Of a stretch of DNA of 64,000 bases, positions 39,005 through 49,713 are shown in pieces (within the stretch, counting starts at the first letter, position 1; each line of letters opens with the position of its first letter). The stretch is taken from contig JAIXMQ010000017.1 of NCBI GenBank assembly GCA_025716855.1, positions 434,001-498,000 of the forward strand. Direction: 5' to 3'. The translations under genes were made by a program, and so were the position numbers. Origin of the DNA: Pilaira anomala (taxonomy: Eukaryota > Mucoromycota > Mucoromycetes > Mucorales > Mucoraceae). The notes under the pieces are model-generated. The model ran no database searches. It was not told the DNA's origin and saw nothing but the letters and a program-made list of their open reading frames with translations.

Positions 39005-39074
<70 letters not shown>
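39005..39074. repeat. (GTA)n trinucleotide microsatellite
   Basis: A perfect GTA/TAG repeat of about 23 units lies between the convergent 3' ends of the MCP1-like gene and SEC61. It probably falls within or near the MCP1-like 3' UTR. Confidence 0.97.
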
Positions 39075-39282
39075 CTATTTTTATGATAGAAATAATATGC
39101 AGCATTCCGTTTTTTATTTGAAATTTTTTTATGCTTATATTTTATTAAATAAAAACTATCAGTTAAAGATGAGAAAATATACAAGGAACATGCAATTATT
39201 TAATAATAATGGTTTTTTTTTTTCGAAGAAAGAATATTTAAAATATATATATATATATAATGTATATATATAATATATTTTT

Positions 39283-40944
39283 TTACATGGCCATCATCTC
39301 ACCCATTCCACCAGCTTCCATTTGTTCCTTGGCGAACATTTCAAAGTATTGGAAAATGATGGTAACACATAACAAAATACCAGTACCAGAACCAATGGCA
39401 CCAACCATATCAGCAACAACACTGACTAAACCTAAACAAGCACCACCGAAACCAGCAGCAATTGGAATAGTTCTCTTTAACTCTTTGTACATGGAAGATT
39501 CACGATGACCAGCAATAACTAATTGTTGTTCCTTGAGTTGACGAGCAACATCACGAGGAGAAGAGCCAGAGATTTCGATCCAAGTTCTTGAAAGAAGAGC
39601 ACACGTAGTCAACATTAAACCAATATAGACAACAGTGTGAATAGGATCTAAAAGGGCAGCAGTGAAACTACGAGGAGCAGAAAGATAATAAGCAATACCA
39701 CCCACAGCATTCAATTGAGATGTACCATCTAAAGCTTCCCATGTACCCAAAAGACGAACTAAAAAGTTATCAGTGAAACGCTTATAAAGCATTTGAGAGA
39801 TCATGAAAATATTAGAAGTTAAAGTAGATTGAAGCATGATAGGCATGTTTGAAGTATAGAAAAGCTTGATAGGATAAGAACCACGTTGACCACGAAGACG
39901 GTTAGATTTGACAGGCAATTCAACACGGAAACCTTGAAGATAAATAACGAGCAAGAAAATGGAAGCAGTAGATAATAAACTCATGACATTAGGTAAATTT
40001 GCACGATAGAAAGCTTCTTTTAATGCACGCGTTTTATCTTTACGAGTTAATAAGAGATGAACTAAAGCAATAAGAGCACCTTCAAATTCATCACCACGAC
40101 CACTATCCATCGTAGTAGGAGAAAGTGCTTTCCAGAAGATAGTTTCACAAATATTAGTAGCAATGAAAAGGTTAATACCAGAACCAAGACCATAACCCTT
40201 TTGTAATAATTCATCCAATAATAAAGTAATTAAGGAAGCAACAACAAGTTGAATAATTAAAATTAAACAAACACCTGCTCCAATATCGCTTGGGTTACCG
40301 TAAAGACCAGTTAAAACGGAAACAGTAGCGTGACCAAAAGCAATAATCATAGCAAACACTAATTAACTGTATTATTATACATATTCTTTTCTATATATAC
40401 ATATATATCTCTCTTTTATATATATATATATATATAAACTTACACTTTTGTGCACCACTGAATAAAGCTCTATCTTCCTTTAAACTATAATCGACTTCAA
40501 TAATATTTGCACCAGATAAAAGTTGCATAATCATACCCGAGGTAACAATAGGTGTAATACCCAACTCCATAAGAGTACCACGGTTAGAAGCAAGAATAAC
40601 TCTCATCCAAAAAAGAGGATCTGCGGAATCAGAAGACATAATACCGTAAAGGGGAACTTGGGACATGACCAAGAAAATAAATAAAGTAACGGCTGTCCAC
40701 ATCACCTTTTGATTAAATGGAACCTATTATATATATATAAAGAAAAAAAAAACTGCTATAAGTTACGCGTCCTTTCAATCTATATAGTAGTGTTGTTTCT
40801 ATCATTAATACCTTGCGATCAGGTGTGGCAATTTCAGGCAAAATAGCCATGAATGGCTGAACCAGATGTAAAATCCTGACTATAAACAGATGATGAGTCA
40901 ACTAAACATAATAAAGTACTTTTAGAGAAATACTTACAGCCCAT
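39283..40944 (-). CDS. SEC61: SEC61 alpha, protein-conducting channel subunit
   Basis: Core of the ER Sec61 translocon, a ten-helix membrane protein. Splicing a seven-base first coding exon (ATG GGC T) to the next gives [20 protein letters not shown]. Strong signatures follow: [40 protein letters not shown] (plug and lateral-gate region), [49 protein letters not shown] (cytosolic loop 8), [16 protein letters not shown], and [15 protein letters not shown] near the end. Four exons; about 475 residues, as expected. The end is [16 protein letters not shown]. Confidence 0.97.
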
Positions 40945-43324
40945 TCTATATTATTATATCTAGGGAAAAAAAAAAAAAGAAAAGGGAGGGGAAAAAAGAC
41001 AATTATTATGAAGAAGAGAACCAAAACATAATTTTAATACGTGTAAAATTTAATAAGCCAAAATTGAGTAATAAGCCAATCAATCAATACTTCAAATTTC
41101 AACCAATGAAATAGGTACACCCAAATTTTGAGTTTCAAAATAGTGTGGACCCAATCTTCAAACGCGAGATATATATATATATAATACACACACACACACA
41201 CAATAAATAATTTAACCCCTTCTTTTAAACATTCTCTAACACAAAGTATATATTTCATTTCATTTAGTTGTTATGGTTTCTTATCTAGCTATAGTATAAA
41301 TCGGATATAAGAAACCGGGAGACAAGTCTTACAAATTCGATAAAGTTAGTATACAAAAAACATGAAACAACAACAAAAAAAGAAGAATATACACTTCTTC
41401 TTCTCCAGGACTAAAGCTGTTGTTGACTGATCATTGGCCCTCTCGAAATTTATGCAATGTACAATCCCCACGTCATGTGAATCTATTTGACAGGTAAAAA
41501 AAAAAAAAAAAAATAAGGTATATAATTTACCAATGTAAGTCGATCACTGCGTATTCTACTTTTTTTTACAATCATCAATTACAATATGCCAAAAAAAAAA
41601 AAAGCAAACTAAAAACACTTATATTAATTTCGTACAGCAACGTGTTCTTTATTCAAAGTTACACTAATCTATATTGAAAGTAACGTTATTGGTGAATTAC
41701 CCAACAACACCTGAATAACAAAACAAGTTATATTTGTATAAAACGGCCGGGATTCATTTTGTCTGTTTGAAAACAAATAAAAACTTTTTTTTTTTTTTTT
41801 CGCTTAGTTTACGACAATTTTAATAAATATGAGTTTTGTATGCTTTTTTGGCTCTATCTTGTTCCAAAATCAGATCCCTTACCTGTAGTGAATACTTTAC
41901 TCAACGATTATGCTAACCCCCACCTTCACTCCTTATTACTGCTATTCTAAAAATGATATGTATCACAGTATAATGTTAGAATGTGTTCTTTATGAAAAAA
42001 AAATACGTCGAGTCTTTCACACCGATGTATATTTAACATGGTTATTGTCTCTATCTTTATAGGCGCTGATACTCATCTCCAGGAGGAAAACTTGGTATTT
42101 TGAGTCATTCGGGTAGCTTGAAAGTAAATTTGAGTGAGTGTAAAAGGTTAACAAACCATCTCCTGTTTTCATTGAGATTTTCAAATCCGGTTCTCGTATC
42201 TGAGAATGCAATAATAAATTCACTGTTTTGGGCATTTTTATATTAAGTTTTCTATTACACTTTTTTTCAGGTAAATACCCCACTCTAAAAAAAAAAAAAA
42301 TTGAAATTAAACTTTTTACAGTAATATAATATTCAATAAATCACATATTATATCAGCAAAAACCTGACATTTACTCTGAAGACATTATAACATAAATAAA
42401 TATATATATATATATATATTTTTTGGTAACATAAAAACTTATACGTTTACAAAATTAAGTAAGTACTTGAATTCCATAAAAAAAAAAATGCTATACTGTA
42501 ATATATGATTCATGTTAGCTAGTAAGGTTGTTAAATATTGCGGTTGATGATGATGGTACGTTTGTCTCAACGTCAAAAGCAATCATTACACCATGGTTTC
42601 AAATAACACGAGCAATTTAAAATTATAAAAACAAAAAGCATTATATTACAGTCTTTCTACTCCAAACAATTATTTTATTTACCACTTGTTTTTTAAAACC
42701 GAGTACGAGGGAAAAAAGAACTGGGATTTTCTTCTGGAAGTGAATGATTTCAAGAAGTAGTGTAAATACTAAAAAAAAAAAAGAAAACGGTTGAGAGGTC
42801 ATTAAAACGTCACTGAAAAAAGTTTGACGGAAAAAGACTGGACAACACTCATATGCTTTCAACAAAGCAAAAAGAAAAAAGACATTCTATTTAGGTATTA
42901 GACACAACAGCGATTCTATGGATTCGATTTTTAGCACAAGAATATTATTGTACAATTGATACAAAAATGTTTGAAAAATGATGGTGTCACCATTGCATGG
43001 AATACAAAAAGTCTGCAGTTTAACTTTAACAAAAACGTGTAATTCATTTTTTTTTCACACGCTCTTCTATAAACAAAAACGATGAATTGGTCAAATATGT
43101 TTTTTTTTGGTTACAGCATCTTTTCTTCTATTAGATGACCCTTCTTTTTTTTTAGTGAGAAAATCAAGTGAGTATGAATGATACTTTCGGGTAATTTTTA
43201 AGTTTTTTTATTTAAAATTAGAAATAAAAAAAAATAATAATAATAATGCTATCTAATGTAATATGTAATAATATGCGTGTAATATGTGTAATGTATGTTG
43301 TATGTATGCGTGTCTATTTTTTTT
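40945..43324. other. gene-poor stretch upstream of SEC61
   Basis: About 2.4 kb lies between the SEC61 start and the alpha-arrestin stop. It is AT-rich with several A-runs and a TA repeat near 42402-42419. One minus-strand frame (42283-42017, with an inner start MPKTVNLLLHSQ) has mixed amino-acid use, but I see no motif, partner exon or homology and leave it uncalled. Confidence 0.5.
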
Positions 43325-44719
43325 TTAATAATACCAACTTTTTGCACCGATTGAAGCATAAGTAGGAGGAGGATTATTCAAGTCATCTTCAAAAGATTGG
43401 TCTTCATTTGAAGGACTGGGCGGAGGAGTTGTTGTGGCACTGGTACTTGTCTTTTGTACATCGTCTCTCAATTTAAGCCAATCCTTACGACTACATTTAC
43501 GTTTCTTCTTGTACTCTAGGTAACATGGACATAAGAAGAATCCATTAGAAGCATTTAAACCATCTAGATCTTTTTCTTCAGCAACGGGGTCAAGTAATAA
43601 AGCTTGTTCATAGGTAGGTAAAGTATTATAATCTTCTTTTAATCTACAATCAAGCACAGTAATAGGGGTCTCTAAGTGAATATGGGTTCTTTTGGGATTT
43701 TCTGAGCCATCAACAGCAGGCGAACTGAGTTCGATATGAATCTTGAGACAATGACTGATATCGATTTCGGAAAAGGTGGAAGTATGATTTAAATGAACAC
43801 AATTGGGTAAAGTAAAATTCAGACGATGTTGAAATGGGCCGATATCCAGTGGTATATGAGCATTTTTTACACCAAGGGCACGTCGCATTTCCTTCAATGA
43901 TAATTGAGAGACTAAACCATGTGTTGAGGTAAGTGCAGGATCAACTAAGCTGGTGACGGAGGATAGTGTAACCTTAAAACCGTGTAATTCCATGCGACGG
44001 GCCTGAAACTCAGGTAAGCGATAGACTCTTTTTTCAGTCAAGATAACCGAGATGGATTCAATAAAGACATGTTTCATATTAGGCGATAATGAGATAGCAA
44101 TAGGAAAAGGGGTACCGGAAGAACCATTTGACTTTTCAATACAGATCGTAGCGTCACAAATGTCTAATCGACGTTCTGAAATGATGGAAGTGGTAGGAAG
44201 TGAATTGGCTGTCAATGCAGCGTCCGACCAATGAGGCGTTCTAAGTAACAAAATATCACGACGAGCACGAAGTTTGGCTACAGCGACCATGCCGCCTACA
44301 CGGTGAATGGTTGCTTGAACATAATAAAAGACTTTCGCCATTTCGTCTTCGATGGTTTCGATCAGTTGGTTTGATAATAAGAACTGGAAAGGCCAACGGT
44401 GTAAACCAGCAGAGAGGAGGCCTTCACCTCGAGGAGAATCAAAGAAAGCTTGTAAGACCAAGTTTTGTTCATGTATTTTCTTTTCATGGTAGAGTTTATT
44501 GCCACGAGGACCAATGCCTTCAGGCCAAAGCATATATGATTTTCCAATGAATTTGATCACGACTTGTGAGGCGAGTACAGGTCGAGTCAGGACCACATTG
44601 ACTTCACCTTCCAGTACATGCGTTGTGTTATCGACTGAACTTCCACGAAGGATGACGACGGGTTCAGCTAGATCAATTGAGAGTTGTTTTGCTCCTGTTA
44701 AGAAGGCAACTACAGGCAT
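43325..44719 (-). CDS. alpha-arrestin with PPxY motif
   Basis: An intron-less gene of about 464 residues. The arrestin N-domain spans VVILRGSSVDNTTHVLEGEV to SAGLHRWPFQFLL; the C-domain follows (FPIAISLSPNMKHVFIESIS, and LNFTLPNCVHLNHTSTFSEI). The IELSSPAVDGS / HLETPITVLDC end of the fold is typical. The tail has LPTYEQALLL and PPPTYASIG. The second is a good PPxY ligand for the WW domains of a Rsp5/Nedd4-type ubiquitin ligase, so an adaptor role in ubiquitin-dependent trafficking of plasma-membrane transporters is inferred. A Cys-containing CPCYLEYKKKRKCSRK stretch lies between. Start MPVVAFLTG at 44719; an in-frame ATG at 44770 would add a hydrophobic leader atypical for arrestins. Confidence 0.88.
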   Translation of the reverse strand: MPVVAFLTGAKQLSIDLAEPVVILRGSSVDNTTHVLEGEVNVVLTRPVLASQVVIKFIGKSYMLWPEGIGPRGNKLYHEKKIHEQNLVLQAFFDSPRGEGLLSAGLHRWPFQFLLSNQLIETIEDEMAKVFYYVQATIHRVGGMVAVAKLRARRDILLLRTPHWSDAALTANSLPTTSIISERRLDICDATICIEKSNGSSGTPFPIAISLSPNMKHVFIESISVILTEKRVYRLPEFQARRMELHGFKVTLSSVTSLVDPALTSTHGLVSQLSLKEMRRALGVKNAHIPLDIGPFQHRLNFTLPNCVHLNHTSTFSEIDISHCLKIHIELSSPAVDGSENPKRTHIHLETPITVLDCRLKEDYNTLPTYEQALLLDPVAEEKDLDGLNASNGFFLCPCYLEYKKKRKCSRKDWLKLRDDVQKTSTSATTTPPPSPSNEDQSFEDDLNNPPPTYASIGAKSWYY

Positions 44720-45129
44720 TTTTGTAACAAGTGAAAAAGAAAAAAAAAGAAAGAAGAGAAAGGAAAACAAAGAAAATGGAGGTTTTTAAACATATAAAAA
44801 ATCGGTTGGTGGAACAATAAGCGGTTTTTTTTTTTTTTTTTTGCCTGTCAATTTTTGTGTTGATGGACCCCGCCGAAAAAGCGGGAATCTGTCATTTAAA
44901 AAGGTTTTTTGGAACCATTTGATTTCTTCAGATCGAATGAACGTTACAAACTGAATATGAAATTTATGTTGAAAACATTGCTATCATTTTCTATTGATGA
45001 TAACCAATCGTTTGGTATCTCGAATAGATGGTCTATCATGTATGAAAGGCAAAATAATAATAAAATATTTAAAAAAAGGTACATAGTGGCTTAGTAAGTC
45101 AAAAAAAAATACACATATTGCCTGATTTA
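44720..45129. other. short intergenic region, no gene seen
   Basis: About 410 bp between the alpha-arrestin start and the P450 stop, both on the minus strand. It includes T-runs. A 61-codon frame at 44909-45094 shows no motif. Confidence 0.5.
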
Positions 45130-46818
45130 TTATAAAAAGAAGCTTTCTACATTCTCATGCCTAGGTACAAGACGTACTTTATAAGGTGAAGGAGCCCAAG
45201 TAGGAGCACGTATATCTTTTGGAGTATCTATATCTATGATGTCGTTGGATACTCTTTCGATTTTGAAACAAGCAAGTAACATAGAAACGGCCATAAACAT
45301 ATTTCTCTCTGCCAAATGAATACCGACACATACACGTCGACCTGTTGAGAAACTCAGATGAGGTCTATCTTCTACCGTCTGACTGAATTTTTTAGTGGTA
45401 CCGATTACATAATCCATATGACGTTCTGGTTTAAATAAGGTTGGATCAGGGTATCGAATAGGGTCGTTATGAACAGCATGTAAATTTAAGACGATGATGG
45501 TGTCTTTGGGAATAAACCAGTCCTTGTAAACATCATCTTTTGAAGTTGAGTGAGGGATAGCGATAGGAGCAGGTGGACGAAGTCTTAGCGTTTCGAGGAT
45601 GATGCATTGAAGGTAAGGTAAGTTTGATTCTATTATTTATTATAGTTGAGTGATTTTAGTAAAAAAAATGTATGTATGCAATGTTTATCTAATGTATATA
45701 AATATTTACCGTCATGGGGTTCAGGTAATCTATTTGATCCAATGGCATCGATGATTTCATGATATGCTTTATCTTGAATATGAGGATGATTTGCTAAAAA
45801 GGCTATTAACCATTCTAAAGTACAAGCGGTCGTTTCAGACCCTGCACCAACAAAGATAGCAACGAAATTCAAGATTTGAAGATCAGATAATTCATTCAAA
45901 TTCAAGATTTCATTTACAAAGCAATCTTGTTTCTCTTGTTTTGATTTAAATTGATTCAAGAGACCACCATAGAACTCACAGGTATCATGACGTACTTTTA
46001 AATATTTCTCTCGCTTGACAGGCCAAAGAGTTTTGAGGATAGGAAAGAATTCACGTATTTGATCAGCAGGACCCATGGTATTTGCAGCCCTTTCAGTTAA
46101 TTTAAAGGCTTCATGTAAGATGGGATCACCGGGTTGAAAAGAGCACATATCACCAAAAGCAATGGCTAAAATACTGGTCATGGTATAATGTTCGATGAAA
46201 TGAGATAGATCGGCACCTCCTTTTTCTTGGGTTTGTGAAAGTTTAAATAAATGGGATAATAAGATTGTACGACGTTCATCTAAGATGGGTTGATAAAGTT
46301 CGATTTTGTTTTTTACTAAACCACTGTGAGCTATACGTCTTAATCTACGCCAACTCTCACCATAAGGAAAGAAAGCAAAACCACCGCCTTCATCTATTGG
46401 ATTGTTGTGAGTGAGTGAGTGAGGATAGTTTATATATATATATATATATACATGTATATTTTTTTAAAAAAAAAATAAAGACTTTACCACCTTGCATGAA
46501 ATCATGAACTAAAGTATCAGGTAAATTTCTTGAAGAATAAACAGTACCGCGTTCAACGATTAAATCTTTAATACAATCAGCCGAATTTAATACGATCCAA
46601 CGTTGTGTACCGAAATAACAAGTAAAGATGGGGCCTACTTGTTTACTCCAGTCCAGAAAGAGTTGATGGATAGTCAAAGGTTTAGCGATTTGTAATAAAT
46701 GACCCAAGATGGGTAAATAGCCTGGTGCTCTTGGTGGTAAACTTGCTTGTTCCCTTTTTGATTTAAAATAATAATATGCAATTGCAATGATCACTAAAGT
46801 AACTATATGTTTCAGCAT
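45130..46818 (-). CDS. cytochrome P450 monooxygenase
   Basis: A membrane-anchored haem monooxygenase. The N-terminus MLKHIVTLVIIAIAYYYFKS is the ER anchor, followed by the PPRAPGYLPILGHLL proline hinge. Then come GGGFAFFPYGESWRRLRRIA (C-helix WxxxR), the I-helix GAGSETTA, the ExxR core ETLRLRPPAPIAIPH, FKPERHMDYV and the haem-binding loop FSTGRRVCVGIHLAE with the axial Cys. All key motifs are intact. Four exons; length about 500 residues. The substrate cannot be read from sequence. Mucoralean lineage-specific P450 families are possible, but I do not assign a CYP number. It diverges from the MRM3-like methyltransferase with 300 bp between starts. Confidence 0.95.
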
Positions 46819-47118
46819 GATTATAAAGGTGAAAGGGAAAAAAAATAGTTAGAAAGAAAAAAAAAAAAAAAGAAAAAAGAAAAAAGAAAAAAAGCAATTT
46901 TTATTCATTTATTTTAACCTTTTGTTCGCTTAATTTGGTGAGACTGTTACATCAAGGGGGGGGGGGAAAGAGCTTTAAAAATGACCAACACAAAGAAAAT
47001 CAGGTACAGTCTTTCTTTTAATAAAAAAAAAAGAAGACGTGACTTGTTTTACTATTAAAAAGGCCTGTCATTAATTTTTTTTTTCTTTTTTTTTTTTCAC
47101 TTTTTTTTTTACCTAACC

Positions 47119-48072
47119 ATGTCAACATCACCATTCCGCTTTCAAATACCTCAGTTATTTAAAAGGTTATTAAACCAACATAATCCAACGGTTAAGCACT
47201 TGATTAACCTTCGCGAAAAGAAAAAGTATCGTTTAGATAATGGACTTGTCGTAGTACAAGGGGTAAAGACACTAAACGAATTAAGAGATAAAGGGATAGG
47301 GTTTAACTCAATAACGATTACAGCCAGAAAGGATCCAAACGTAGAAAGCGATATCAAGTACCCCTCCATTGATATATTAAAGCACCCTGATAGTTATCCA
47401 GCCAAGAAATATTATGTTGCAGATATTGATGTAGCTAGAAGAATCTTGGGTACATCCTCTAAACCAGGGAATCATGAAGTATTTGCCGAAGTGATGATTC
47501 CAGAACACGAAGAAGAAGAAGTGATGAAAACGGATCGATTATTAGTATTAGACAAGATCTCTGATCCAGGTAATTTGGGTACACTTGTTCGTACAGCCAA
47601 TGCATTAGGATGGAATTCAGGATTAGTGACATCGCATAGTTGTGATATGTATAATGATAAAACACTTCGGGCATCCAGAGCATTATCATTAACATGGAAT
47701 TTTAAACAAGTTTCATTACCTACAGCGATTCAGAATTTAAAAGAGAATGGATTTACACCCATTGTAGCAGATATGATACCTAACAATCATCATATCGAGT
47801 TTTGGTCACCCGAATTAGGTATTTCCAATACAGTTAAACCAGGGACAGGAGTATGGTTTTGGAACTTTAAAAAAGATCAAGCACCATTAAAAGAATTACC
47901 CAAGAAGATTGCATTAATTTTAAGTTCAGAACATCATGGTGTAAATGGATTTGATGATGAAATAAGAGTTTCAATTCCAATGAATTCCAGTGTTGAATCA
48001 TTAAATGTGGCTAGTGCTGGCAGTATCATTATGAATGAATTGAATAGATATTTAACACTAAAAATAGATTAG
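47119..48072 (+). CDS. SpoU/TrmH-type RNA 2'-O-methyltransferase, MRM3-like
   Basis: An intron-less 317-residue protein. An N-terminal substrate-binding domain (HLINLREKKKYRLDNGLVVV, then QGVKTLNEL) precedes the SPOUT knot. Motif 1 is LVLDKISDPGNLGTLVRTAN, motif 2 is KKIALILSSEHHGV (usually GxExxG; here SSEHHG), and motif 3 is IPMNSSVESLNVASAGSIIM. These are the SAM-binding and catalytic elements. The layout, with a basic N-terminus and an insert before motif 2, resembles the mitochondrial rRNA methyltransferase MRM3/RNMTL1. A mitochondrial large-subunit rRNA target is inferred; another rRNA or tRNA target is possible. Confidence 0.85.
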   Translation: MSTSPFRFQIPQLFKRLLNQHNPTVKHLINLREKKKYRLDNGLVVVQGVKTLNELRDKGIGFNSITITARKDPNVESDIKYPSIDILKHPDSYPAKKYYVADIDVARRILGTSSKPGNHEVFAEVMIPEHEEEEVMKTDRLLVLDKISDPGNLGTLVRTANALGWNSGLVTSHSCDMYNDKTLRASRALSLTWNFKQVSLPTAIQNLKENGFTPIVADMIPNNHHIEFWSPELGISNTVKPGTGVWFWNFKKDQAPLKELPKKIALILSSEHHGVNGFDDEIRVSIPMNSSVESLNVASAGSIIMNELNRYLTLKID

Positions 48073-48158
48073 CCAATAAAAATGATTTGATGCTATAAAT
48101 AAACCTATCCTTATTTTATTTTTTATTTATTTATTTTATAACATTTTTTTCTTTTTTT

Positions 48159-48199
<41 letters not shown>

Positions 48200-48221
48200 T
48201 GTTTTCCCCTCAAAAATTATT

Positions 48222-48535
48222 ATGGGTCGTAAAAAGATTAGAATTCAACCGATTACTGATGATCGTAATAGACAGGTCACATTTTTAAAGAGAAAACATG
48301 GGTTGATGAAGAAAGCTTACGAACTTAGTGTGCTCTGTAACTGTGAAATTGCTTTGATTATATTAAATAACTCTAATAATAAGCTTGTTCAATATGCAAG
48401 TAACGATATTGATAAGGTCCTGATGAGATATACAGAGGTTAGTACAGAAACAGAGTCACATTCTTTCTATGTATATATATACTAAATCAATGTAGTATGA
48501 TGAACCTTACGAAAGTAAAAGTAACGAAGACGTAC

Positions 48536-48570
<35 letters not shown>

Positions 48571-49713
48571 ATAGTTACCATAGTAACCGTTATTATTACA
48601 GTTTACAAATGCTAGTGAAAAAGGCGACGATGATATCTCACATGATTTGTCCGATCACGAAGATAGAGAAGCACAACAAGTTGTTCAGTCTCAACCATTT
48701 CAACCGAATCCTACACCGATGATACATTATGCACAGCCTGGAGATCAAAATAATATGGTTCAACGTTCCATGCCAAATAATTATGAAATATACCCAATGT
48801 ATATGGTAAGTAAATATAGAGATATATGTAGTATTTTTATATATATATATAAACTTTTTCTTCTTCTCATAGCCTAATCCAAATTATGGTCAACAACAAA
48901 GACCCATGATCTATTCTCTACCGCAGCAGCAACAGCAGCAGCAACAGCAGCAGCAACAACATCATCATCAACAACAACAACAACAACAACAACAGACTAT
49001 CATGGGTCATCACCCTCCAAATACAATGACTTATCCTTCTCCACCTCAACTTATTTATGTTCATCCAACAATGTCAAATAATAATAACAATAATAATAAT
49101 AATAAAGATCATTCAAATGGAAGTATGCCACCACCATCCGCTATTTCTTCTCCTTCATCAGAATTTGATACTACAACATCAAAATCTGAGAAACGACCGA
49201 ATCTTCGTGTTCAAATACCAAATGAAAGCCCTGAACCATCCAATTTACAACAACAGGTACATAATAATAATAATACATGTATATTTATTTATTTATTTTT
49301 TATAACTTAATTTTTATATAGAATGCACAAAGTCATAGTCGAACAGCAACATTAGCAGGTCCTCCTTCTGTTCTTCCATCACAATTTGCTCAAAACCTAC
49401 CCTCTCCTTCTACATTTTATCCGGAATTTTATCAACAAAATGAATTACCAAGTCCTTTAAATTTTAATGCGACACCTACAAATCCAGGTGCATTTCACTG
49501 GCCTTCGAATGCTAGAGATTATAAACCATCACCTCTCAGTGTTCGACCTGACAGGTAAAAAGATCGATATAGGACTTGTCTTAACAATATAAAACTCATA
49601 TCATTTTTTTTTTTTACTTTAGTCAACCTTCTATTATAGAAAAGAGACATGCATCTACACTCTACGAAAATCCTCATTCAAAAAAAATCAAGTTGGAAAC
49701 TTCAGCTGGTTAA
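48222..49713 (+). CDS. MADS-box transcription factor, MEF2/RLM1 type
   Basis: The start [20 protein letters not shown], followed by [20 protein letters not shown] and CEIALIIL, is a full MADS domain with the MEF2-type KRK/[12 protein letters not shown] signature. The MEF2 extension [16 protein letters not shown], continuing after splicing as [13 protein letters not shown], is typical. The rest is disordered with Gln/His runs (Q12 or so, then HHHQ, then Q9), Asn runs, and a conserved-looking serine/proline motif ([16 protein letters not shown]) that resembles a MAPK docking or phosphorylation region. Fungal relatives act downstream of the cell-wall-integrity MAPK. Five or six exons; the intron after the MEF2 extension includes an A-run of about 30. 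Ends [12 protein letters not shown]. Confidence 0.93.

Noticed and set aside
42017..42283. 88-codon minus-strand ORF upstream of SEC61
   Set aside because: Mixed composition but no homology, no partner exon and no conserved motif seen.
43325..44770. Upstream in-frame ATG of the alpha-arrestin at 44770
   Set aside because: Adds 17 hydrophobic residues before an otherwise typical cytosolic arrestin N-terminus.
44909..45094. 61-codon plus-strand ORF between arrestin and P450 genes
   Set aside because: Too short, no motif, and lies in the 3' region of the P450 gene.
45130..48072. P450 plus neighbours as a secondary-metabolite cluster
   Set aside because: Neighbours are an arrestin, an rRNA-type methyltransferase and a MADS factor; no synthase, transporter or pathway regulator.
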